In this document: positions 37,243 through 46,707 of the stretch, piece after piece | How positions within the stretch are numbered: position 1 is the first letter of the stretch | How the letters are laid out: each line of letters begins with the position of its first letter | Source: GCA-2728135 sp002728135 | GTDB taxonomy: Bacteria; Pseudomonadota; Alphaproteobacteria; UBA828 | Reading direction: 5' to 3' | DNA length: 64,000 bases | Assembly (NCBI GenBank): GCA_963997635.1 | Contig: CAXEND010000001.1 | Coordinates: 186,001 to 250,000 of the forward strand | Notes under the pieces: model-generated | Databases searched by the model: none | Told to the model about the DNA's origin: nothing | The model's input: the letters and a program-made list of their open reading frames with translations, nothing else | Position numbers and translations under genes: made by a program

Positions 37243-38124
37243 TTGAGGCCTAATAGAGGTCGAGCAATTCTTCAGGTCGTATCATTTAGAAGACTGATGA
37301 AGCGTTCAGGTTTTATTTTTTTTATTGGTCTAGCTGTTGCACTAATGATTATATCTCAGGTCGAACCAGTTTTCCTTGAAAAGAGTCGGACCAATGTAAC
37401 TGACTTAGCAACGCCAGTTCTGGGTTTTTTTTCTCGCCCAGCGGCAAGTGTATCAGATGTAGCTGATAGTATTGATAGTGTTATTTTAGTTCGAGAAGAA
37501 AATGCTCGTCTCAGAAAAGAAAACGAGCGCTTATTGCAAAATAGACTATTGTTTTCTCGCTTAAAAAAAGAAAACGAATATCTTCGTGAGATGCTAAATA
37601 CCGCCCCAGACCCTGATTCAGATTATGTTACGGCAAGAGTTGTAGGTGATGCAGGTGGCCCATTTGTTAGAACGCTTTTGGTTGCTGCTGGAAATAGTCA
37701 GGGAGTTGAGAAGGGGCAGGCTGTTGTGGCATCTTATGGGCTTGTTGGTAGGGTGGTTGAGGCAGGACGTAGCAGTGCAAGAGTATTGCTTATCACTGAC
37801 TTAAATTCTCGTATCCCCATTGTTTTAGAGGCAAGTAGGCTCAAAGGAATTCTTGCGGGTAACAATACAGATAACCTTGTAATAGATTTCTTAAAAATAG
37901 ACTCGAGTCTCAGTATTGGAGATCAGGTAGTTACTTCAGGTGAGGGAGGAGCATTCCCACCTGGAATACCTATTGGTTATGTTAAGGAGATTAGAGAAGA
38001 GATGGTTATAGTTGAGCCATGGGTTAAATTGGACAAACTAGAGTTTGTGACTGTTTTAGATTACGCGATTCCGGGGATCTTGCCTTCTACCAGTCGGGCC
38101 GGGCGTGCTTACATGATTGATTGA
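37243..38124 (+). CDS. mreC: Rod-shape-determining protein MreC
   Basis: This 293-residue protein starts at a TTG behind a run of six G (37229-37234). It has one membrane helix (about residues 24-43), a coiled coil (VREENARLRKENERLLQN) and the beta-barrel periplasmic domain with VVGRVVEAG, DLNSRIPI and a C-terminal GIPIGYVK. It links MreB filaments to periplasmic wall synthases. Its end overlaps mreD by eight bases. Confidence 0.94.
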   Translation: MRPNRGRAILQVVSFRRLMKRSGFIFFIGLAVALMIISQVEPVFLEKSRTNVTDLATPVLGFFSRPAASVSDVADSIDSVILVREENARLRKENERLLQNRLLFSRLKKENEYLREMLNTAPDPDSDYVTARVVGDAGGPFVRTLLVAAGNSQGVEKGQAVVASYGLVGRVVEAGRSSARVLLITDLNSRIPIVLEASRLKGILAGNNTDNLVIDFLKIDSSLSIGDQVVTSGEGGAFPPGIPIGYVKEIREEMVIVEPWVKLDKLEFVTVLDYAIPGILPSTSRAGRAYMID

Positions 38125-38659
38125 GAAAATAAGGACGGCTGATATGGAAACAGGATGGGTAGAACGGGGTAGTATTTATTTACGTAACTTGATGCCTTTT
38201 ATGACAATTCTTATCCTTGTAATTGCTAGTGTGCTTCCATGGCATATTCCAGGCCTTGCTCCTGTGACACCTGCTTTTTCTCTAATGGCGGTATATTATT
38301 GGGCAATATATCGGCCAGAGAAACTTCCTTATATTGCTACGTTTACAGCAGGATTATTACAGGATATTTTGTCTGGTGGCCCTATTGGCATGAGTGCTCT
38401 TGTCTTGGTCTTAGTCCATGGTGTTGTTCGTAGCCAGCGGAGTTTCTTCCATGGGAAACCATTTCTTGTTATTTGGTGGGGCTTTTCAATTGTAGCTCCT
38501 GTTGCAGCTGCGGTTGGTTGGTCCGCTGCCAGTATATATTATGGTTTATTAGTACCTCCTATACCATTAATTGTGCATGTTGTTTTAACTATTTTATTAT
38601 ATCCTTTCATCGGTTTTGTGATGACAAAAATTCATAATACTATGTTAGCTAGGGCTTAA
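38117..38659 (+). CDS. mreD: Rod-shape-determining membrane protein MreD
   Basis: This 180-residue protein has about five membrane helices, with PAFSLMAVYYWAIYRPEKLPY and GLLQDILSGGPIGMSAL, the family's most conserved blocks. The start is at an ATG overlapping mreC; an ATG at 38144 is an alternative. It belongs to the MreBCD elongation complex. Confidence 0.9.
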   Translation: MIEKIRTADMETGWVERGSIYLRNLMPFMTILILVIASVLPWHIPGLAPVTPAFSLMAVYYWAIYRPEKLPYIATFTAGLLQDILSGGPIGMSALVLVLVHGVVRSQRSFFHGKPFLVIWWGFSIVAPVAAAVGWSAASIYYGLLVPPIPLIVHVVLTILLYPFIGFVMTKIHNTMLARA

Positions 38660-38662
38660 GAA

Positions 38663-40606
38663 ATGGGAATTCTTGGAATGAAATCTAAGTCCAAGGCAAC
38701 AAGTATTAATAAAATAGTTACGCGCCGTGCCTTTATTGTGGGTGGCTTTCAATTTGCTTTATTGGCAGGTGCTGTAGGAAGATTGTATCAACTTCAAGTT
38801 TTAGATGCTGATCGATACAAAATGTTAGCAGATGAGAATCGGATAAATTTACAACTTGTAGCTCCTTTAAGAGGAAGGATTTTTGATCGTTTTGGTCTAC
38901 CTTTAGCTGAAAATAAACAAAATTATCGTTTGATTATTATTCCTGAACAAGCTGGAAATATCAAAGTCGCATTGAAAGCTCTAAGTAGGCTGTTATTGCT
39001 GAGTGAATATGAACAACAAAAAATTAAGAAAGAAGCTTTGTTAAGCAAGAATTTTTTACCTATAACTGTCCGAGAAAATTTGTCATGGCGTGAAGTAAGC
39101 CGAATTGAAGTTAGTTCACCCGAGCTTCCAGGGATAAATATAGAAGTCGGAGATAGTAGATATTATCAATTTGGTTCGCAAGCTGTACATTTGGTGGGGT
39201 ATGTTGGTTTAGCAACAAAGCAAGATATAAATAAAGAAAAAGATCCTATTATATCACTACCCAGTGTTAGGGTTGGTAAAAATGGAATTGAGAAACATTT
39301 TGAGACAAAACTTCGTGGAAAAGCAGGTAGTAGACAGGTTGAAATAAATGCTTTTGGTAGAGTCATACGTGAACTCGCAAGGGATGATGGCTTGCCAGGA
39401 GACGACCATGTCCTAACCATTGATATGGGTCTCCAGTCATATGCGATGTCTACTTTAGGCGATGAAAGTGCAGGTTGTGTAGTATTAGATATTCATACTG
39501 GTGATATTTTAACTTTAATTTCTTCACCATCTTATGATCCCAATATGTTTACCACTGGTATTAGCCAAGGTCAGTGGGATTTACTTTTAAATCACCCAAG
39601 ATTTCCTTTAACAAATAAAGCAATCTCAGGACTATATCCACCCGGTTCAACATTTAAAATGATGGTTGCATTAGCGGCACTAGAAGCAAAATCTATTAAT
39701 CCTAATACATCATTTTTCTGTCAAGGGCATATCACATTAGGAGATACAAAATTTCATTGTTGGCGGCGTGGAGGGCATGGGACTGTAACAATGGAGTCTG
39801 CAATTCAAAAATCTTGTGATGTATATTTTTATGAAGTTGCTAAGCTTATTGGTATAGAGAGAATAGGTGAAATGGCTCGTCGTTTTGGGCTAGGTAATTC
39901 AGTTGGAATTGAACTGCCAGGTGAGAAAGGCGGATTGGTTCCTTCTAAGGAATGGAAGCAAAGTGTACACGGTACACCATGGCAGCTTGGAGAGACACTT
40001 ATAGCAGGTATTGGCCAGGGGTATTTACTTGCTACTCCTCTTCAGTTAGCTGTAATGGTTGCAAGAATAGCAAATGGTGGTGTAGCTATTTCACCAAGGT
40101 TAATTCAATCAGTGTACAGGGCAGGAAAAATTATTGAACATACTAAGAAACCTGCACAAACAATGAATATATCTCCAGCAGATTTAGCCATAATTCAAAG
40201 GGGGATGCGTCAGGTTACAAATAGTCCTGGTGGAACAGCATACAAGGCTAGGATTCAAAACTCTAAATATCTTATGGCGGGTAAGACAGGAAGTTCTCAG
40301 GTGAAGAGAATTTCAGAACTTGAACGTGAACAGGGGGGATATAAAAATGAAGATCGTCCTTGGAGAGATCGAGATCATGCGTTGTTTGTTGGATATGCAC
40401 CCATTGATTCTCCTCGTTATGCTGTCGCTGTTGTAGTAGAGCATGGTGGAGCAGGTTCTTCTGTAGCTGCTCCTATGGCACGCGATATCCTAACTGAAGT
40501 TCAGCGTCGTGATCCAGCTCGTAAAGAATCTGTCAGAAAGCCTTTTGCAACTCTGCCAGATGAAATCAAAAAGAGTTACGGTTATCCAGTAGCAAAAAAA
40601 TCATGA
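38663..40606 (+). CDS. mrdA: Penicillin-binding protein 2 (transpeptidase)
   Basis: This 647-residue class B PBP has an N-terminal anchor, a dimerisation domain (LRGRIFDRFGLPLAEN) and a transpeptidase domain. The active-site serine is Ser329 in PGSTFK, with Lys332. The second motif reads SCD and the third is KTGSSQV. It cross-links peptidoglycan during elongation with RodA. The stop overlaps the rodA start as ATGA. Confidence 0.96.
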   Translation: MGILGMKSKSKATSINKIVTRRAFIVGGFQFALLAGAVGRLYQLQVLDADRYKMLADENRINLQLVAPLRGRIFDRFGLPLAENKQNYRLIIIPEQAGNIKVALKALSRLLLLSEYEQQKIKKEALLSKNFLPITVRENLSWREVSRIEVSSPELPGINIEVGDSRYYQFGSQAVHLVGYVGLATKQDINKEKDPIISLPSVRVGKNGIEKHFETKLRGKAGSRQVEINAFGRVIRELARDDGLPGDDHVLTIDMGLQSYAMSTLGDESAGCVVLDIHTGDILTLISSPSYDPNMFTTGISQGQWDLLLNHPRFPLTNKAISGLYPPGSTFKMMVALAALEAKSINPNTSFFCQGHITLGDTKFHCWRRGGHGTVTMESAIQKSCDVYFYEVAKLIGIERIGEMARRFGLGNSVGIELPGEKGGLVPSKEWKQSVHGTPWQLGETLIAGIGQGYLLATPLQLAVMVARIANGGVAISPRLIQSVYRAGKIIEHTKKPAQTMNISPADLAIIQRGMRQVTNSPGGTAYKARIQNSKYLMAGKTGSSQVKRISELEREQGGYKNEDRPWRDRDHALFVGYAPIDSPRYAVAVVVEHGGAGSSVAAPMARDILTEVQRRDPARKESVRKPFATLPDEIKKSYGYPVAKKS

Positions 40607-41766
40607 GCTTGGCAGGCAAACATATCCAGCGAGATTTAAATTTTATTGAGCGTGTCTTTAAAATTAACTGGGTTTTTATTTTCTTGATTTGTTGTCCTGC
40701 CAGCCTTGGCTTTTTGATGTTATACTCTGCTGCTGACGGAAATATTGAACCTTGGGCTAAGGCACAAATGATTCGGTTTGGAATCGGATTCTTTTTAATG
40801 CTTGGTATAGCAATTTTAGACTTTCGGATTTTGCTTAAGTTAGCTTATTGGTTTTATGGTGCTTCGATAATTCTTTTGATTGCAGTAGAGCTTTTAGGTG
40901 ACACTGCTATGGGGGCTACTCGCTGGATTTCTATAGGGCAAGTTCAATTGCAACCCTCAGAATTAATGAAGATTGGCTTAATACTTGGATTAGCTAAATA
41001 TTTTCATGGAATAAACTTTGAAGATATTGGAAGACTTAGAGTTTATATAATTCCCTTTTTTCTTATCTTGCTGCCAGCCGGGTTAGTTCTAAAACAGCCA
41101 GACCTTGGAACAGCAATTCTACTTATCCTAGCGGGGTCTTCAATTTTTTTCTTGGCTGGTATAAGAATATGGAAAATGGCTATTGCTTTATGCTTAGTTA
41201 TAGGGATTGTCCCCGTTATATGGCAGTTTTTAAGAGATTATCAGAAAGTTCGTGTCTTAAATTTCCTTGATCCTGAGAGTGATGCACTTGGAGCAGGATA
41301 TCATATTTTACAATCTAAAATAGCTTTAGGGTCAGGGGGTATTTTTGGAAAAGGGTTAATGCAAGGAAGTCAGACGCATCTAAATTTTTTGCCAGAAAAG
41401 CAGACTGATTTCATATTTACAATGCTTGCAGAAGAGCTCGGACTTGTGGGAGCACTGGGTGTGATTTTCCTTTATATGTTAATCATTAGTTATGGGATGT
41501 TTATTGGGTTAAAATCCTCCACTCAGTTTGGGAAGTTATTAGCCATGGGTATTATGGTAACATTTTTTTTATACGTCTTTGTAAATATCTCAATGGTTAT
41601 GGGTATACTTCCTGTAGTTGGTGTCCCCTTACCACTAATTTCATACGGTGGTTCGGCTATGTTGACATTAATGTTAGGCTTTGGGCTAGTTTTAAATGTC
41701 TGGGTAAACAGAGAATTTAGAATTGGCAGACGCCCTAATAGCATTTTGCCGCACTCAAATATTTAA
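40603..41766 (+). CDS. rodA: RodA, peptidoglycan glycosyltransferase of the elongasome
   Basis: This 387-residue SEDS protein has about ten membrane segments. LMLYSAADG, ATRWISIGQVQLQPSELMK, KQPDLGTAILL, LPEKQTDFIFTMLAEELG and the end GVPLPLISYGGSAMLTLMLGFGLVLNV are typical. It polymerises glycan strands with the partner PBP2. It ends the rod-shape operon and converges with an MDR dehydrogenase gene. Confidence 0.96.
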   Translation: MSLAGKHIQRDLNFIERVFKINWVFIFLICCPASLGFLMLYSAADGNIEPWAKAQMIRFGIGFFLMLGIAILDFRILLKLAYWFYGASIILLIAVELLGDTAMGATRWISIGQVQLQPSELMKIGLILGLAKYFHGINFEDIGRLRVYIIPFFLILLPAGLVLKQPDLGTAILLILAGSSIFFLAGIRIWKMAIALCLVIGIVPVIWQFLRDYQKVRVLNFLDPESDALGAGYHILQSKIALGSGGIFGKGLMQGSQTHLNFLPEKQTDFIFTMLAEELGLVGALGVIFLYMLIISYGMFIGLKSSTQFGKLLAMGIMVTFFLYVFVNISMVMGILPVVGVPLPLISYGGSAMLTLMLGFGLVLNVWVNREFRIGRRPNSILPHSNI

Positions 41767-41821
41767 TTAAATTTTTCAAACAATGTAGGTTAATATACAT
41801 AGAATTGAGAAATAATATAAA

Positions 41822-42808
41822 TTATGGAATATCAATTACAATTTTTCCTGACACAGAGTCACTTTCCAGTTTCTGATGTGCTAAGTGTATATCATTTAGG
41901 GTGTATATATTTTGATTAATAATTGGCTTTAATTTCTTTGCTTCGGCCAACGAAGCTATTTGCTCCATTATTTTGCCATGGGAATCACGGTTTATGTTGT
42001 GAAGCATAGGTATTAGCATAAATACGATATGTAGAGAGAGTCCCTTTGTTTGCATAAGTGTAAGGTCTGCATCAAATTGAGAAACAATAGAAACTACATT
42101 CCCATTAAGCTTTGATGCTGCAAAAGAATTTGAGATATTTGAACCTCCAGTAGCATCAAAAACAACATCAAAACCTTTCCCATTAGTTATAGATTGTACA
42201 TATTCCTCAACCTCAATTGTATTATAATCTATTGTTTCTTTAGCCCCTAATGAAATGGCAATTTCAGATTTTTCATTATTTGAAACTGTTGTAAACACAT
42301 TGGCTCCAAATGATCTCGCCAGCTGGATTGCTACGTGTCCAACCCCGCCTGCACCTCCATGAACTAAAATATTTTCATTCACCTTTAATCCGGCTCTTTT
42401 TAGACCATCCCAGGCTGTTATCGATACCAGAGGTAGAGCAGCAGCTTCTCGCATACTTAAGCATGAAGGTTTCTTTGCAAGTAAACGTTCATCTGTGGAT
42501 ATGAACTCTGCATAGGTTCCGCCCATACCTTTTACGCCACCTCCGCAACCAAAGACCTCATCCCCAATATTAAATTTTTTTACATTTGAACCAAGAGCGA
42601 CTACTGTACCTGCGATATCACAGCCTAAAATTGCTGGTAAGTCAGGAGAAATTGGAAGACCTTTTCTTCGTATTTTCCAATCTACGGGATTTATACTTGT
42701 CGCATTTATTTGGACTAGTACTTCCCCCGCACGAGGTTCTGGTTTAGCAACTGTAGCAGTCTCAAATACATTGGGATCTCCGTATTTGTTTATTATTTGT
42801 GCTTTCAT
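41822..42808 (-). CDS. Zinc-independent MDR quinone oxidoreductase-like enzyme
   Basis: This 328-residue medium-chain dehydrogenase/reductase has an N-terminal GroES-like domain (INATSINPVDWKIR, GCDIAGTVVALG) and a Rossmann domain with VHGGAGGVGHVAIQLA. Zinc-site cysteines are absent, which suggests a NADPH:quinone oxidoreductase type. GGAG precedes the ATG at eight bases. Substrate is unknown; it opens the accessory catabolic region. Confidence 0.85.
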   Translation of the reverse strand: MKAQIINKYGDPNVFETATVAKPEPRAGEVLVQINATSINPVDWKIRRKGLPISPDLPAILGCDIAGTVVALGSNVKKFNIGDEVFGCGGGVKGMGGTYAEFISTDERLLAKKPSCLSMREAAALPLVSITAWDGLKRAGLKVNENILVHGGAGGVGHVAIQLARSFGANVFTTVSNNEKSEIAISLGAKETIDYNTIEVEEYVQSITNGKGFDVVFDATGGSNISNSFAASKLNGNVVSIVSQFDADLTLMQTKGLSLHIVFMLIPMLHNINRDSHGKIMEQIASLAEAKKLKPIINQNIYTLNDIHLAHQKLESDSVSGKIVIDIP

Positions 42809-42880
42809 ACATTTTCTCCATAAGATATTTTATTAAATAATTTATAGTTTACCCTTAAAAAAGTCTCAGAGGTCAAAATT

Positions 42881-43135
42881 ATGGTAGATTTTTATCAGCC
42901 TGATCTTGGATCAGATCCAGACAACCCTTTTGCAAGGGATGATAAAGGAAAGTTAGTAAGATTAAGTTTTTGGTTAGATATGAGTGACCGTAATCTTACG
43001 TTAGCTATGACACAGGGTGTTGGAACCCCTTTGTCTGCAGACCAAAAACGCTCACATCTTAATGATATAGGACGTGAGCATTTGATATCAGACATTTGTG
43101 TGCAGGAGATTATTCCGCCAGACTCTGAGGCTTAG
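42881..43135 (+). CDS. Small protein of unknown function (84 residues)
   Basis: The reading frame has a good ribosome site (AGAGG nine bases before the ATG) and sits cleanly between a divergent dehydrogenase gene and a convergent VOC gene. It is hydrophilic, with no membrane helix, cysteine pair or known motif beyond a single Cys near residue 76. I do not recognise it. SDRNLTLAMTQGVGTPLSADQKRSHL in the middle looks structured. It could be a small conserved protein of this lineage. Confidence 0.55.
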   Translation: MVDFYQPDLGSDPDNPFARDDKGKLVRLSFWLDMSDRNLTLAMTQGVGTPLSADQKRSHLNDIGREHLISDICVQEIIPPDSEA

Positions 43136-43170
43136 AGAATGTAATCTAATTAACATCAAGATTAAGAAAA

Positions 43171-43587
43171 TTAGCTGGCCGGGTAATTTAGCTCAATACG
43201 AACTCCATCAGGATCTTTTAAAAATATTTGCCTTAATCCAAGATCAGGAACCAATGTGTGAAGGTGATCTATATTATCTTTCTCAAGGAAATTTTTCATT
43301 GGTTCAAATTCTTCTGATGGGCACAAAAATGCAATGTGATCAACAGCACCACCACCTAAAACGGATTTTGTATCTAAATCCATATGATCACTAAAATATG
43401 CATTTAAAGGAGCTCCTTCCCCTACTAAATGTACTACCGGAGATTCTCCGATGTAAAGCCAATAGCCGGGAAAATCAAAAGGTGGTCTGTAGCCGACTTT
43501 AAGCTTAACTATTTTCTCATAGAAATCTCTTGTTACTTCAATGTTCTTTGGTCTAATTGTAAAATGGTCTAGGGCTTTAGGTTGCAT
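43171..43587 (-). CDS. VOC (glyoxalase/dioxygenase) superfamily protein
   Basis: This 138-residue single VOC domain has an N-terminal LDHFTIRPKNIEVTRDFYEKIVKLKVGYRPPF, a His in VDHIAFLC, and a C-terminal IFLKDPDGVRIELNYP whose Glu would complete the metal site. Members act as glyoxalases, ring-cleavage dioxygenases or resistance proteins. It follows the LLM oxidoreductase gene by 11 bases on the same strand, which suggests a joint catabolic role. Confidence 0.85.
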   Translation of the reverse strand: MQPKALDHFTIRPKNIEVTRDFYEKIVKLKVGYRPPFDFPGYWLYIGESPVVHLVGEGAPLNAYFSDHMDLDTKSVLGGGAVDHIAFLCPSEEFEPMKNFLEKDNIDHLHTLVPDLGLRQIFLKDPDGVRIELNYPAS

Positions 43588-43598
43588 GACAGTTTCCT

Positions 43599-44630
43599 TT
43601 ATGAAAAAGCTGGCATAACTTCTTTTGCAAATAACCGCATTGAATTAATAACATCAGCTCCACTAATACCTGGCATATGCATCCAGCATATCATTTCTGT
43701 GGGATTAAGTGCTTGCTGATATTGTTTTATTTTTTTTATGGCAAGCTCTGGTGAGCCGATAATATACCTTTCTTTAAATGTGCGATAAGCAACATCGCTT
43801 GTGTCATGTATAACAGCTCCAGAGTCATTACGTAAAACCCTATCACCTGCTGCAGAAGCAGCACCGTAAAGAACCCTATATAGATAATCAACTGCTGGAC
43901 TAGCAATATTTTCTGCTTTTTCAGTAGTTTCTGCGATGAAAACTTGACGTATTATTGGTCGTTCTGGGGGCTTCCAATTAATTTTTTTTGCTTCATTGTC
44001 ATAAGGTTCATAGTGTTCAATTAGCTCATTGATACCATGACGTGGGGACATAATTTGAACACAACGGCGATGAACGGCTCTTTTAAGTGCTGATTTTGCA
44101 GACACTCCATACCATATAGGAGGATGCGGAGATTGAACTGGAACTGGTGTGACACGTGCTTCTGGTATTTTGAAATGCTTGCCCGAGAATTTAAATATAT
44201 TTCCCTTCCAAGCAAGTTGAAGGATATCTAAGGTTTCTTCAAATCTAGTTACCCTCTCTTCGCGAGGGATATTATGTGCAACAAATTCTTCTGTAACATA
44301 GCCAGGTGCCACTCCTAGAACAAAACGTCCATTAGATAAGTTATCTAAGACAGCGACATCTTCTGCAAGTTTTAATGGTGAGTATAGGGGTACTAAAAGT
44401 ACTGCTGTGCCAATTCGCATTTTTTCAGTTACCGCTGCAGCCCCTGCCATTGCAATTAATGGAGAAGGGCAAAAGCCATCAGGTTGAGAGTGATGTGAAG
44501 CTTGCAAAGCAGATGAAAAACCAAGTTTTTCAGCCATTGGGAGGCATTTAATCATATCTTGGTAAGGTTCAGACCACTTAATTCCACTTTCTGGTGGAGT
44601 TTGATAGGCAAATAATAATCCGAATTTCAC
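43599..44630 (-). CDS. Luciferase-like (LLM) flavin-dependent oxidoreductase
   Basis: This 343-residue protein starts at GTG behind GGGGGAT. LLM features are the KFGLLFAYQTPPESG start, EKLGFSSALQASHHSQPDGFCPSPL, MRIGTAVLLVPLYSPLKLAEDVAVLD..SNGRFVLGVAPGY and the C-terminal WMHMPGI. These TIM-barrel enzymes use reduced FMN (or F420) to oxygenate or reduce organic substrates. Its substrate is unknown; operon partner is the VOC protein. Confidence 0.88.
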   Translation of the reverse strand: MKFGLLFAYQTPPESGIKWSEPYQDMIKCLPMAEKLGFSSALQASHHSQPDGFCPSPLIAMAGAAAVTEKMRIGTAVLLVPLYSPLKLAEDVAVLDNLSNGRFVLGVAPGYVTEEFVAHNIPREERVTRFEETLDILQLAWKGNIFKFSGKHFKIPEARVTPVPVQSPHPPIWYGVSAKSALKRAVHRRCVQIMSPRHGINELIEHYEPYDNEAKKINWKPPERPIIRQVFIAETTEKAENIASPAVDYLYRVLYGAASAAGDRVLRNDSGAVIHDTSDVAYRTFKERYIIGSPELAIKKIKQYQQALNPTEMICWMHMPGISGADVINSMRLFAKEVMPAFS

Positions 44631-44884
44631 TTAAATCCCCCTCTTATTAAATCTTATTAAATAATTAGTTTGATATTATCAGGTTGCCATACAAATAATT
44701 TTAATCCAACGATTCTCTAATTTGGCAATTAAAAAAAATGGGTTAAGCAATTATTTTTAATCTCTGATATTGTTTTGAGGTTTTTTATATTTCTCAATTA
44801 TTTATTATTTTGAAATAATAAATACTAGAATTTATATTGTATCAGGGTCTAGGAGTGCAGCCATTAGAGGGGTATATATAAAAT
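44631..44884. promoter_or_regulatory. Divergent promoter region with a 26-base palindrome
   Basis: This interval lies between two divergent LLM genes. The bases 44799-44824 form a perfect palindrome (12-base arms of only A and T around TG), placed 61 bases before the plus-strand gene. It may be an operator. No other clear motif was seen. Confidence 0.4.
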
Positions 44885-45928
44885 ATGGTTGAGTTTAGTA
44901 TTTTTAATTTAATGGGTCAGCGAAAACGCGAAAATTCAATCGCTTCAACCCTTTCTGAGACAGTCAAACTAGTACAACACGCAGAGAGGGCTAATTTTGA
45001 TTGTGCTTGGTTTGCCGAGCACCATTTTTCTAATTACTGCATTTGCCCCTCTCCATTACTAATGGTAAGCCATATAGCTGCACAAACTAAAAAAATTCGT
45101 CTAGGGCCAGCTGTAGTTGTAGTCCCACTCTATCATCCTATTCGACTTCTATCTGAAATTGGGATGGTATCGGGATTATGTGGGGGTAGGCTTAATTTAG
45201 GGATTGGTTCTGGTTACCAGCCATATGAATTTGATAGATTCGGAGCTTCATTAAATGATTCCAAGGATAGGCTTTCTGAGTTTATAGATCTTTTGGAAAA
45301 AGCTTTTGGAAATGAAACTTTCAATTTTCAAGGTAAATTTACAGATATCCCAGAAACGGCAATAATTACGCGTCCTGAAATAAACCCACCAATATGGATA
45401 GCTGGAGACTCAGAAGAAACGCACAGAATAGCTGCTCGTAAGGGTTTTACCCCAATTATTACAGGAAGATGGGGAGGTTCTGAATATCTTGCAGAACAAA
45501 GAGAAAGGATTAACGTATCATTTGCCGCCGAAGGTAAGAGTCATGAAAGTTATAATATCGGTATTTTGAGGTTCGCGTGTGTTACTGAAAGCGATGAGGA
45601 AACAATAAAATATTTAGAAAATGCACGATATCAGCTTAGATTAGCAGCCTCACTGAGGGCAAGGGCAGAAGTTATGGATGGTGCTTTAATGATAGAACAA
45701 CCTATTTTAAATGAGCCAACCTTAGATGAAATGGCAGACAATCTCGCTGTAGGAAGGCCTGAAACAGTAGCAGAAAAACTTATAGCTGATATCCGATCGT
45801 CCAATGCTAGTCATGTTATGTTGAATATTCGAACTGGTGATTCAACTTTAGAACAGGCACATAGAACAATAGACGCATTTAAAAACTCTATTCGTCCGTT
45901 GATAGATAAAACACTAAACCTATCTTAA
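44885..45928 (+). CDS. Luciferase-like (LLM) flavin-dependent oxidoreductase
   Basis: This 347-residue LLM barrel carries HAERANFDCAWFAEHHFSNYCICPSPLLM, IRLGPAVVVVPLYHPIRLLSEIGMV...GRLNLGIGSGYQPYEF and PIWIAGDSEETHR. The GAGGGG ribosome site is about 12 bases upstream of the ATG. It is related to, but clearly different from, the divergent LLM gene, so it is not a recent duplicate. It begins a plus-strand catabolic series. The substrate is unknown. Confidence 0.88.
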   Translation: MVEFSIFNLMGQRKRENSIASTLSETVKLVQHAERANFDCAWFAEHHFSNYCICPSPLLMVSHIAAQTKKIRLGPAVVVVPLYHPIRLLSEIGMVSGLCGGRLNLGIGSGYQPYEFDRFGASLNDSKDRLSEFIDLLEKAFGNETFNFQGKFTDIPETAIITRPEINPPIWIAGDSEETHRIAARKGFTPIITGRWGGSEYLAEQRERINVSFAAEGKSHESYNIGILRFACVTESDEETIKYLENARYQLRLAASLRARAEVMDGALMIEQPILNEPTLDEMADNLAVGRPETVAEKLIADIRSSNASHVMLNIRTGDSTLEQAHRTIDAFKNSIRPLIDKTLNLS

Positions 45929-45942
45929 TAAGGCCCGATTTT

Positions 45943-46578
45943 ATGGAGAATTTAAAACAGCTTATAGGTGGGTATCATCAATTTCGGTCATCAATTTACC
46001 TAAAACATGATGATACATATAAAAAACTGGCTAAATATGGTCAGTCGCCAAAAGTAATGATTATTGGATGTATAGATAGCCGTGTTGACCCTACAACAAT
46101 CTTTAATGCACGTCCTGGAGAACTTTTAATTGTGAGAAACGTTGCCAATATTGTTCCCCCTTTGGAGGAACATAATAATAGAGATAGTATGGCTGCAGCT
46201 CTCCAATTTGGGGTTGAGGTCATAGGGGTAAAATTAATTGTTGTTCTAGGCCATGCTTTATGTGGAGGAGTGGCTAGTTTTCTGGCTAATAATGATCAAA
46301 ATATACCCGATAACCAATTTATCCGTCCTTGGATTTCATTGTTAGTTAGTGCAAAAAATGAACTTTCATGCACTGAAAATGAGGTTAATAAGGAAAAACT
46401 TTGTAGAGCGTTAGAGTTACAGTCCATAAAGCAAAGTATAAAAAATCTTAATACTTACCCTTTTATCAAAGATCAATTTGAAAGAAAAAAATTAAAATTA
46501 GAGGGTGCATATTTTGATGTTTCTATGGGAGAGCTGTTGGTTTTGAATAATCAGTCTGGAAAATATGAGAAAGTATGA
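45943..46578 (+). CDS. Beta-class carbonic anhydrase
   Basis: This 211-residue protein has the zinc ligands Cys43 (in GCIDSRVDP, with Asp45-Arg47 as the catalytic dyad), His104 and Cys107 (in GHALCGGV). The pattern NVANIVPP is also typical. It interconverts CO2 and bicarbonate. It is 14 bases after the LLM gene and probably co-transcribed, which would fit a pathway that makes or uses CO2. Confidence 0.93.
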   Translation: MENLKQLIGGYHQFRSSIYLKHDDTYKKLAKYGQSPKVMIIGCIDSRVDPTTIFNARPGELLIVRNVANIVPPLEEHNNRDSMAAALQFGVEVIGVKLIVVLGHALCGGVASFLANNDQNIPDNQFIRPWISLLVSAKNELSCTENEVNKEKLCRALELQSIKQSIKNLNTYPFIKDQFERKKLKLEGAYFDVSMGELLVLNNQSGKYEKV

Positions 46579-46707
46579 AAAGTTTGAAAAATAAATACCT
46601 AATATAACCATGACACATCTTTCTAAAGTATCTCTAAGTTGTTTGAAGCATAGACTAATATTTCTATAAATATCCAACTAGGTTAATTTTCTTATGGAGG
46701 TCGAGTA

